Positions 6,498-16,383 of a DNA stretch of 38,638 bases are shown piece after piece (positions within the stretch are counted from its first letter, which is position 1; every line of letters begins with the position of its first letter). Origin of the DNA: a virus; IMG/VR virus record IMGVR_UViG_3300030116_004138, positions 1-38,638 of that record, one strand, 5' to 3'. Below the pieces are notes generated by a model. The model made no database searches. It was not told the DNA's origin and worked only from the letters and a program-made list of their open reading frames with translations. Both the position numbers and the translations under genes were made by a program.

Positions 6498-6670
6498 TCC
6501 TTTTTTTCGCGGGTAATTGAGAAAGTTGCAAGTGTGCCACTGAGGATTGAGGCCACATAAGTTGGGTCCATTTTTTCCATCCATCCTGCGTAACTAGCTG
6601 TAAGTAATCCAGCTGACCACACAAGGACAAGGAATTTTATGAATCCTTCTTTTTTGTTATCTTTGTCCAT
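6494..6670 (-). CDS. Small two-helix membrane protein, holin candidate
   Basis: 58 aa. A Lys-rich N-terminus, a hydrophobic helix (FIKFLVLVWSAGLLTASYAG), a short polar turn (WMEKMDPT), a second weaker hydrophobic helix (YVASILSGTLATFSI) and a charged tail (TREKKE). Size and topology suit a class II holin, though many small membrane proteins look alike. It lies between the Pro-rich protein (34-base overlap) and the secreted protein (ATGA overlap). Frames on either side of these bases give no sensible product. Confidence 0.72.
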   Translation of the reverse strand: MDKDNKKEGFIKFLVLVWSAGLLTASYAGWMEKMDPTYVASILSGTLATFSITREKKE

Positions 6671-7062
6671 GCTTGTTTAAGGATGGGCTTCAATACGGTT
6701 ACAGTTCTTTTGAACACAGCTGTTGCTGTAAGGGTAGCTGCAACAGACACGGTGGCAGTAGTACCAGCCGTGATTAGTATTTCATTAGACGGTAGAGGTA
6801 TGTCTACATCGGTAAATGGAATACCAACCTCTCGTACGTCTTTAGGAATTTCCGGCAACTTAACCGGAGGTGGTTTAGGTTTGGGTTTATCAGATTGAGT
6901 TGTACCTTTGACTCCCGGAGGCGGTCTAAGGTCACTAGGAGGCACCACAAGCGGCTTGTAAGACGGCAAATCAGCTCGTGGTACCTCCAGTACCGGACGG
7001 GGTAAAAGAAGGGGTTCAGGGAGCCTTATAGAGGGTAGGTTTAGTGGCTCTCCTAAATCCAT
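6637..7062 (-). CDS. Proline-rich protein with C-terminal membrane segment
   Basis: 141 aa. Residues 1-75 are Pro-rich with repeated LP, RP and VPP motifs (LPSIRLPEPLLLPRPV, PPSDLRPPPG). A short segment (VREVGIPFTDVDIPLPS) follows, then a hydrophobic stretch (ILITAGTTATVSVAATLTATAVF), and a basic tail (LKPILKQAWTKITKKK). The type is widespread in marine cyanophages and not characterised. Topology suggests an extended Pro-rich domain anchored by one C-terminal helix, which could span the periplasm in the manner of a spanin. Its ATG overlaps the upstream stop (TGATG). Confidence 0.78.
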   Translation of the reverse strand: MDLGEPLNLPSIRLPEPLLLPRPVLEVPRADLPSYKPLVVPPSDLRPPPGVKGTTQSDKPKPKPPPVKLPEIPKDVREVGIPFTDVDIPLPSNEILITAGTTATVSVAATLTATAVFKRTVTVLKPILKQAWTKITKKKDS

Positions 7063-7223
7063 CAGCCTTCACCAAAAAGACCGCGTTCAATAAAATCAAC
7101 GGCTTGATCATCAACTTGGTTGTCACTCTTTTCAGCAAGTGCACGAAGAAGATCAACAATCATACGCTTAACTTTTTCAGACTGAATAAACTGAAACAGG
7201 ATTGGACGGATAATAGTAATCAT
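7062..7223 (-). CDS. Small conserved hypothetical protein
   Basis: 53 aa, beginning MITIIRPILFQFIQSEKVKR and ending in an acidic segment (DQAVDFIERGLFGEG). It is mainly helical: an amphipathic helix at the N-terminus, then MIVDLLRALAEK. I recall near-identical short proteins in other marine cyanophages, always of unknown function. The ATG at 7223 has 21 bases of leader after the preceding stop, and its stop overlaps the next ATG by one base. The N-terminal Ile/Phe-rich helix may associate with the membrane. Confidence 0.75.
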   Translation of the reverse strand: MITIIRPILFQFIQSEKVKRMIVDLLRALAEKSDNQVDDQAVDFIERGLFGEG

Positions 7224-7244
7224 TGTAATTTAAAAGGTAGATTT

Positions 7245-7688
7245 TTATTCAGGCTCAGTCGGCCAAACGATGTTGTTAGGGTCAGACTGGTTAGTAAGGT
7301 TACGTAGTGCATGGACATAGGCGTCTAATTCGGCAATGTCATCTGTAGTAGGACTAATGCCTTGTCGCACTTCACTTAAATATCGTGAGATACGCCACTC
7401 AAAAGAGTTGATCTTATCGTCACGTTCAAATCGGGACCTATTCCACAACACGTCTTGTTCTGCTTTTATTTCCTCAGCAGTTTTGTCTGATACAACCCAT
7501 TCAGACCCATTCCAGGTTGCTTTCTGTGTATCAGTGTTGTGCTCCGGCTTAAATCCTGCAAATACATAACCAGCATCTGCAATCTCTTCATCTGTAAATG
7601 ATGAAGGATCAGTACGGATTTGACCGTTAGATAGTTGAATTTTGAACGGTAGCTCTTGTGGCTCACCTTGATTAAATGAATAAAGCAT
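7245..7688 (-). CDS. Tail fibre assembly chaperone-like protein
   Basis: 147 aa from the ATG at 7688, which overlaps the upstream stop (TAATG). Upstream in-frame codons are inside the previous gene and are not needed. The opening (EPQELPFKIQLSNGQIRTDPSSFTDEEIADAGYV) and the central Trp-containing segment (TQKATWNGSEWVVSDKTAEE), followed by a long helix and ending NNIVWPTEPE, match the phage tail assembly chaperone type found beside cyanophage fibre genes. Likely role: folding or trimerisation of the fibre proteins encoded just upstream; not an adhesin itself. Confidence 0.7.
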   Translation of the reverse strand: MLYSFNQGEPQELPFKIQLSNGQIRTDPSSFTDEEIADAGYVFAGFKPEHNTDTQKATWNGSEWVVSDKTAEEIKAEQDVLWNRSRFERDDKINSFEWRISRYLSEVRQGISPTTDDIAELDAYVHALRNLTNQSDPNNIVWPTEPE

Positions 7689-8578
7689 TATGCAACTCCG
7701 ATCCAAAGAGATTTATCAGGGTCCATTTGATAAGTACTGCTGCCAGGTATTAAGTGGCAGATACGTATCTTTTCACCACCAGAAAAGTTATAAGCGGGGC
7801 TTTTCATCATAGTTGCTGTGTTAGCGGCTGCACCGCTAGTCTCCCTGTAAAGATAATATTTACCAGAAGCTTGGGGTACTTGACCTTCACCAAGCGGTAG
7901 GATTGTCCCACTCCCACCATCAGACGTAGTCATGTAGGAATCTGCAATACCATCCTGTGCACCGGTTGAATTTGAACCAGTTGTAGTTGCAAGTGTAAAC
8001 GTACTAGTTGTTGGACTGGTAGTATCTGTAATTGTTTGTCCAAACGTACGGCCATCAGAGGTAGTTAACGATTCAGGAAATCCTCCAGATGCTGTTCCAG
8101 TAATTGTCAAACCGTTATTTACGTTTGTCCAACCACGGGCGCCACTGTCCGCAAAACTATTTTCATTATCATCATCTTCATTAAATACCCATGATTCCAG
8201 CAAAGTATTTTGTGAACTGTTTAAAATTTGTACAGCAGCAATAGGACAATCTGCATGATACATACCGTTAGGACCTGGAATTGTTTGCTTGTGTCCTATG
8301 AAAATACTTTTACTCCCACTAGCACCTGAAGGCATTGAAACTTGTGATACGTCATAAGCACCTGTATAGTTTAATGAACCAGAAAATCCGATAAACCTCA
8401 AACCAAAAGACATCCAATCTGAGGTAGGGTCGCCGGCAAGATCAGCAGGATCACCACCTGGCCAAGTGCCACCGCTTTTATCAATTAGCTGAGAATGAAG
8501 ATTAAAAACACCATTTGATACTAAAGACGTTGGCGCATTTCTGGTAGCAGTAATAAAGTTACCGTTATATTGTCTCAT
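7688..8578 (-). CDS. Fibre-associated structural protein
   Basis: 296 aa, rich in Gly, Ser, Thr and Asn with beta-strand character and no signal peptide. It begins MRQYNGNFITATRNAPTS. The C-terminal half contains GKYYLYRETSGAAA and GEKIRICHLIPGSSTYQMDPD, which read like a receptor-contacting or carbohydrate-binding beta domain. I do not recognise a named family. It sits in the fibre cluster with TAATG overlaps on both sides, so a tail-fibre tip or accessory adhesin is the best inference. Confidence 0.65.
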   Translation of the reverse strand: MRQYNGNFITATRNAPTSLVSNGVFNLHSQLIDKSGGTWPGGDPADLAGDPTSDWMSFGLRFIGFSGSLNYTGAYDVSQVSMPSGASGSKSIFIGHKQTIPGPNGMYHADCPIAAVQILNSSQNTLLESWVFNEDDDNENSFADSGARGWTNVNNGLTITGTASGGFPESLTTSDGRTFGQTITDTTSPTTSTFTLATTTGSNSTGAQDGIADSYMTTSDGGSGTILPLGEGQVPQASGKYYLYRETSGAAANTATMMKSPAYNFSGGEKIRICHLIPGSSTYQMDPDKSLWIGVA

Positions 8579-8943
8579 TAGCTGATCTCTTCATAGGAAC
8601 ATATTATGTTAAGATCATTGCCATTACTAGCAACTGCTCTAATTTTGTCATCTTCTTCTAAATAAATTTGAGTATCTTTGGAGATTACGATTAGAGTAGT
8701 TTCAGCAGGTACGTCAATATCACTAGCTAAGTAGAAGGTGCTTTGACCACCTCTTTGAAGCATTATGGAAACTGCGGCTGCAGCACTGCCATCAACATTT
8801 GAAACAATTAAAGAGTTAATTTTAAAAACTTTATTACTGCTGGCGGCGTTAGCAAGTACATCAGTAGTTAAGGTGTTAGCAAGAACAAGTGCTGCTGTTT
8901 TACCAGTGACGGTTGCTAACCCAGCTATATTTGGAGCTGTCAT
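8578..8943 (-). CDS. Small virion beta-sandwich-like protein
   Basis: 121 aa starting MTAPNIAGLATVTGKTAALV. Strand-rich, with segments resembling those of small structural proteins in many cyanophages (KINSLIVSNVDGSAAAAVSIML, and DVPAETTLIVISKDTQIYLEEDDKIRAVAS). The pattern of an ordered list of short strands suggests a single beta-sandwich. Likely a capsid, neck or fibre accessory protein; exact position in the virion unknown. It is coupled to the next gene by a TAATG overlap. Confidence 0.68.
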   Translation of the reverse strand: MTAPNIAGLATVTGKTAALVLANTLTTDVLANAASSNKVFKINSLIVSNVDGSAAAAVSIMLQRGGQSTFYLASDIDVPAETTLIVISKDTQIYLEEDDKIRAVASNGNDLNIICSYEEIS

Positions 8944-8949
8944 AATTAA

Positions 8950-11436
<2,487 letters not shown>

Positions 11437-11437
11437 T

Positions 11438-12442
11438 TTAGGTCTTCATGATAAAGGCTAGGGCGTAATAAGGTGGCAGGTTTGCATTAGTACCTGTTTG
11501 AGTGGTTGATGTATTTCCATCAGCATCTAATCCTGTTACTTCAGTTCGTGAATCTGCATCATAATGAGCATCATTTGCATTAGAAGTTTGTGATGTCGAA
11601 TCAAACATGGCATCCGAACCCTTTCTTACGGGATGTTTGTAATCTCCATATGTCCCGTGAGAGTGACCAATAAGTACAGCATTGGCACTACCACCGGTCT
11701 GACCACTTCCCAGACCGGGATATGCATTATCAGTACTGTTAGGATCCGCACCAACAATAAATTTATCTCTTAAATCCGGTGCTCCGTTATTACCATCACA
11801 AAAAACCCAGCCGCTTGGTGCTGTGCTTCCTGTGAACATCATGATCATGCCAGCAGTAAATCCATCTCCACTAGAGGCTGAAGTTATACGACCCTGTGCA
11901 TTTACAGTGATAGATGTATTTGTATAACTTCCAGCTGTAACACCTGTATCAGACAGCTTCGTATCGTCTACTGCATCATCACTGATCTTATTTGTAATAA
12001 CAGCGTCAGTATCAAGCTTATCTGAGTTAATTGCGTTATTAGCAATCTTATTTGTATCAACAGCGTTGTCTGCAAGCTTTGAAGTTGTCAGCGAAAGATC
12101 TGAAACACCGCCCGCAGTAACATTACTTAGGTTGTTTGTAGTTTCCTGAGCTATGTATAAATTCCTGTTGACAGCATCATTTAGGTCATCAGCTTTAACT
12201 GTACTACCAGAGCTAAAGACAATCTTATTGTTAGAATCGTCAGTAACTCTGTAGATACGGATTGCAACATTGTCACCAGGGGCTGTGTCAAACCTAACAG
12301 TTGTTGCGTTATGCAATTCAAACTCTGTTGTGCCAATCTCATCTAAACTTACACGTACATCAGATGGAGTTAAATATGGAAATGTCAGGGTAAAGTCTCT
12401 AGTGCTATTATTCCCTGTATATGTATTTTGTGTTGTTGCCAT
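11438..12442 (-). CDS. Tail fibre, T7 gp17-type N-terminus with tail-collar tip
   Basis: 334 aa. Residues 1-120 match the T7 fibre N-terminal domain (MATTQNTYTGNNSTRDFTLTFPY, ADDLNDAVNRNLYIAQETTNN). Residues about 120-200 repeat short units such as KIANNAINSDKL and KISDDAVDDTKL, forming a shaft. The C-terminus is a phage tail-collar domain (GMIMMFTGSTAPSGWVFCDGNNGAPDLRDKFIVG, GGSANAVLIGHSH, ending LPPYYALAFIMKT). It is likely the first of two fibres attached to the tail. Its stop is one base before the next ATG, and its start overlaps the gp16 stop (TAATG). The N-terminus is clearly paralogous to that of the 828-aa fibre. Confidence 0.88.
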   Translation of the reverse strand: MATTQNTYTGNNSTRDFTLTFPYLTPSDVRVSLDEIGTTEFELHNATTVRFDTAPGDNVAIRIYRVTDDSNNKIVFSSGSTVKADDLNDAVNRNLYIAQETTNNLSNVTAGGVSDLSLTTSKLADNAVDTNKIANNAINSDKLDTDAVITNKISDDAVDDTKLSDTGVTAGSYTNTSITVNAQGRITSASSGDGFTAGMIMMFTGSTAPSGWVFCDGNNGAPDLRDKFIVGADPNSTDNAYPGLGSGQTGGSANAVLIGHSHGTYGDYKHPVRKGSDAMFDSTSQTSNANDAHYDADSRTEVTGLDADGNTSTTQTGTNANLPPYYALAFIMKT

Positions 12443-15400
12443 TACTTATACATCCCTAATACGTTGTTGATCTGGTCGGTATTTCCACGTTCAGAAAACT
12501 CAGATACAGCATCTTGACGATATTGCTGCATACGAATTTCCTCAGCATCAGTAAGTTGAGATTCAGCTCGTTTACGTGCTTGCATAAGTGCAGCGTTAAT
12601 ACGTGCATGAAGGTTGTTCCACTTACGGTGATCAACAATTCCATTAGAAGCAGCCTGTGCTTCCCTATAGGATTTAACAAAACCTTGATTGTCATCCATA
12701 ATACGTCTTAAGTCACGAGCAAACTCACCTTGTTTACCCATGATTTCGTATAGCTCAGCACGTTGAGCAGGTGTATATTCAACACCACGGCCATTAGTAA
12801 GCATAGAAGGTCGTGAATCAAACTCAACGTCAATCAAGAACTGTTCAAGATCAGTTTGACCTCCGTATGCTTTCCAAGGACTAACAGCATTCCAAATACG
12901 GTGGAAGAAGTTTGAAGGTTCATTGACCTTCTTACCTGTAATCCAGCTGTACTGGACAGCAAGGTCTCCTTTGGCAATAGGGTTACGGTTAGCAATCAGG
13001 TGGTAAATATCTTGCTCAACAACACGTAGTTCTGGATGAATTAAACGTGCCAGTTCATTACGCATACCAGAAAGAGGTATAGAAGAACTACCAAAGCTTG
13101 CAGCCCATCGTGATGTAGCTGCAGGGTTACCAGCTGTGATGTCAAACAAAGGCTCAAGGCCAGACATAAATGACTTACTAGTCATATGTGCACTCAACAG
13201 GAAACCAAGACGATTGAAGGTTGTCTCAAGGTCATGTCCATCAAGTGAGCTGAAGTTATCCATAACGTCTGCTGTAACAGCTAGCCAGTCAGTAACAGCT
13301 CCAAGGTTGTCGTAGCTGTACCAATTGCCGTCAAGACCCATATAAGTCCTAGGCTTGAAGTTAGCCTCACGCCGGACACTATTGGTTTGTGTGTCAAAGT
13401 GACCAGTACCACGCAACCTGCCAGCAGTAAACATGGCTCCAGCAGCTAACACCGCAAGAGTGCCAATTGCTTTACGACCACGAATCTCTGCACGTAACGT
13501 GTCAAACCGTTGGTCGGCATACTCGTCTACAGGAATATTTTTGGACTGAAGGATTTCACTGATCTCTTCTCTTGTAAATGCATGACGAGGCTTATACGCA
13601 ATTTTGTTGTAGTCCCGTACAAACATGCTGAATGGACTATGCGTGTCAGTAAACCGCATAACATTCAATGATGTCTTAGGGAACATCAAAAATGGCTTAA
13701 GACCAGGTGCTCTGCTCAACATGTCACCAAGAGCATTGACAGCTGGTGTGTCCATGTTCATGGCAATTTCTTTAGAAGCAAAGGACACTGCTTCGTCAGT
13801 AACCTTGCCGGTTTCATCGAACATCTTTTCATAGACTTCCTTTCGGATAGCCTGTGCTCCAGCTTCATCTAATGCCTTAGTACCGTTCAAGGTAACTCGG
13901 TCAAAGGCAGCTCCACGTGCCTCAATGTTTGCAATGACGGAGTTAGTAAACCCGTCAAATGCAGCCATAGCATTCATACCAAACTTAAGTAGTGGATGAT
14001 TAGCTAGGTCATTCATAGCTTCAATATGCTGATACATGACCATTGGACCGAGGTTCCCGGTTTCTTCAGCACTTTCAGCAAAAGCCTTATACAAAGTCAG
14101 AGCTTCATCGTTCTTACGTTGGAAGTCACTCTTGTACAACCAATCAACAGAACTAGGATCCTGTGAAGCACGACGGAATACTTGACCCATGTACTTACCA
14201 GCCTGGCCAATTGTTTCAGCCATAGCTTGATATTGGTAGAAACCACGGCGTAACGTCCGCGTATCACCTGTTGATAATGCACCTGCAAATGTTGCAAGTG
14301 GCCGTTCAACTAGAAGCGCAATGTTACTAGCTCCTGCTTTAAGTGGTGTAGATACTGCAGAAAGGACAGAGTTATAGATGTTTGACCAGACACCCTGCAT
14401 CACCAATGAAGGGATCTGGGGGTTGTTGTCAATGAATGCTTTACTGATGGTTCCACTGCTTTCGCGTATCCACTCATTCAATGAACCAATGGTGCGTACG
14501 TTGCCATCAGTGACTTCATATGCAAGCATTAGTGGTCCAAGCATCTCAGGCCGTTCCTTTTGCACAGCACGTAGAGAGGAAAGGATTTCGTTTGTCTCTT
14601 CAGTAACTGTGTTAAAGCGTTTAAGTGTTTCTTCACGAGCTGACTCAACAGCATCCTTAGTGCCTTTAGGTCCAAGTTGCTTAGCAGCACGCTTGGCCAT
14701 GTTCAAAATACCAAGGCCACGACCGGATACGTAACTACGCTGCGCCTTCTGAACCATCAAATATGCAAGACGATCCAAGATCTGTTCCTGTGCAGCAGCA
14801 ACAGCCCCGGTATCTTCCATCAAACGCATACCTTCAGCCATGTCAGAGACCTGACCTGCAAAGGATGTATCAACGTAGGCTTGTGCCTTCATTAGATCCA
14901 TATTTGCAAAGTCATCCATGTACCGCTTGATTGTTTTCATAACACCGCGATAAGCAGCACCACTAAGTACATCAACACCTTCAAGGCGGTCAGTCTTAAA
15001 TTTATCTAAGATACGTTTAAGCTCTGGAACAGACTTGCCGTAAAGATCAGCAGCTAATGCTTCACCTGCTTCATCAATCTGTTTATATGAGATATACCCA
15101 TCAGCTGTGTTGTATCCGTATTTACCGGCATTTTTCAGTTCTTCACTAAGCCCACGAAGAATTTGGAATCCGTTCTCACCACCACTAGTACTCCACTTCA
15201 AAGCACCATCAGTCATGACACTACCTAACCGTCCATAACTGGAATCCAGGTTCTTATTGATACGTACAAGCTGAACACTTGCGTCAATAATTCCTAGATC
15301 ATCTACTGAACGTGTACCACTTTCTTCGTAGCCGTAGAGATCATGGACTCCTTTTTGTGGAGTCGGGTTTTCAATGTCGTAGTTATTAGCAAAGTTATAA

Positions 15401-16383
15401 CTACCTAATTCATCAAGAGCTGTAGATCGTTTAGCTACAGACTTAAGAACGGCATCTTCAACAGGATCTTCAGAAAGCGTGTCTAATTCTAAGTTCTTTT
15501 CAAAATAGTTCTTTGATAGCTCGTCTTCTGGAACCCACCGCGTAGCGTCTTTTAGGCCTTTACGGCCACGTAAAAACTTTGCAGCACCAAGAAGTACATC
15601 ACTAAAAAGACCAAGGCCAATACCTTCATTGCGGTTTTTAGACCGAACAACATCAGGATGATCATCATCTAGTGTAGCCCAGTCATGTGGGAATACACCA
15701 AACAAGTTTTCATTTTCAGGTGTACTTAGTAAGTCACGTAGAGAGGCTTGTAGGTTAGCATCTTCACCTTGGGTTTCCACAATAGTGTCAACCAAAGCGC
15801 CAGATCCAGCAGCAGCACCTGAGTTAGCGAAGAACTGAAAGAACTTATCATTACCAAGTTTTTGTAATGCTTGTGCTTTTTTACTGCCAGCAGCAGCTTT
15901 TGTAGCTGTAGCAGCATGTCCAGCTTTACCTAAGAGTCCAACCCCTTTTGTAAGCAGAATAGTAGGTAAAACAATAGAGGAGATTTCACGTAATGCTTGA
16001 ATGCCTCTATCATTAAATTTAGGAATCTTGGGAACATTAACCCCAGGAATGATGTTAACAGTGTCAACACCAAAATCAATAACGGATGTAGGTATTGAAA
16101 GAACTGCTTCCGTGGTTGTACGTGCAGCGTCTCCAAGATCGTACCCCTCTTGCCAAGGCATACTTTGATCTTGCTGTCCTTCATCCTCTTTAGGTGCTGC
16201 CTCAGCAGCGGCATCAGGCTTTGGTGTAGAAGGAGCGGGAGCATCCCCTTGAGGTTGCTCCGGTTCTTGCTCAACAGGTTCAGGTTCTGCAATTGAAGCT
16301 TGTATTCCTTGTAGAACTTGCTTTAACCTTTCTTCGTCTACACCACCAACCTGAGCACTCATGTACTCATCAAATTGGCTCAT
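12442..16383 (-). CDS. Internal virion protein D (T7 gp16-like)
   Basis: 1313 aa, the longest gene of the window, at the gp16 position. It is released from the capsid during infection and forms part of the trans-envelope channel for DNA. The N-terminal 100 residues are acidic and Pro/Gln/Ala-rich. A hydrophobic segment (TTTEAVLSIPTSVIDFGVDTVNIIPG) follows, and further Ala/Gly-rich hydrophobic stretches occur near residues 140-200 and 670-700. No transglycosylase domain is visible at its N-terminus, unlike T7 gp16; that domain is at the end of the preceding gene. ATG overlaps the upstream stop (TAATG). Confidence 0.85.
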   Translation of the reverse strand: MSQFDEYMSAQVGGVDEERLKQVLQGIQASIAEPEPVEQEPEQPQGDAPAPSTPKPDAAAEAAPKEDEGQQDQSMPWQEGYDLGDAARTTTEAVLSIPTSVIDFGVDTVNIIPGVNVPKIPKFNDRGIQALREISSIVLPTILLTKGVGLLGKAGHAATATKAAAGSKKAQALQKLGNDKFFQFFANSGAAAGSGALVDTIVETQGEDANLQASLRDLLSTPENENLFGVFPHDWATLDDDHPDVVRSKNRNEGIGLGLFSDVLLGAAKFLRGRKGLKDATRWVPEDELSKNYFEKNLELDTLSEDPVEDAVLKSVAKRSTALDELGSYNFANNYDIENPTPQKGVHDLYGYEESGTRSVDDLGIIDASVQLVRINKNLDSSYGRLGSVMTDGALKWSTSGGENGFQILRGLSEELKNAGKYGYNTADGYISYKQIDEAGEALAADLYGKSVPELKRILDKFKTDRLEGVDVLSGAAYRGVMKTIKRYMDDFANMDLMKAQAYVDTSFAGQVSDMAEGMRLMEDTGAVAAAQEQILDRLAYLMVQKAQRSYVSGRGLGILNMAKRAAKQLGPKGTKDAVESAREETLKRFNTVTEETNEILSSLRAVQKERPEMLGPLMLAYEVTDGNVRTIGSLNEWIRESSGTISKAFIDNNPQIPSLVMQGVWSNIYNSVLSAVSTPLKAGASNIALLVERPLATFAGALSTGDTRTLRRGFYQYQAMAETIGQAGKYMGQVFRRASQDPSSVDWLYKSDFQRKNDEALTLYKAFAESAEETGNLGPMVMYQHIEAMNDLANHPLLKFGMNAMAAFDGFTNSVIANIEARGAAFDRVTLNGTKALDEAGAQAIRKEVYEKMFDETGKVTDEAVSFASKEIAMNMDTPAVNALGDMLSRAPGLKPFLMFPKTSLNVMRFTDTHSPFSMFVRDYNKIAYKPRHAFTREEISEILQSKNIPVDEYADQRFDTLRAEIRGRKAIGTLAVLAAGAMFTAGRLRGTGHFDTQTNSVRREANFKPRTYMGLDGNWYSYDNLGAVTDWLAVTADVMDNFSSLDGHDLETTFNRLGFLLSAHMTSKSFMSGLEPLFDITAGNPAATSRWAASFGSSSIPLSGMRNELARLIHPELRVVEQDIYHLIANRNPIAKGDLAVQYSWITGKKVNEPSNFFHRIWNAVSPWKAYGGQTDLEQFLIDVEFDSRPSMLTNGRGVEYTPAQRAELYEIMGKQGEFARDLRRIMDDNQGFVKSYREAQAASNGIVDHRKWNNLHARINAALMQARKRAESQLTDAEEIRMQQYRQDAVSEFSERGNTDQINNVLGMYK

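Noticed and set aside
6388-6630. 80-codon minus-strand ORF overlapping the two-helix protein
   Set aside because: The alternative frame (6494-6670) gives a sensible two-helix membrane protein with coupled start and stop; this one gives a random-looking product.
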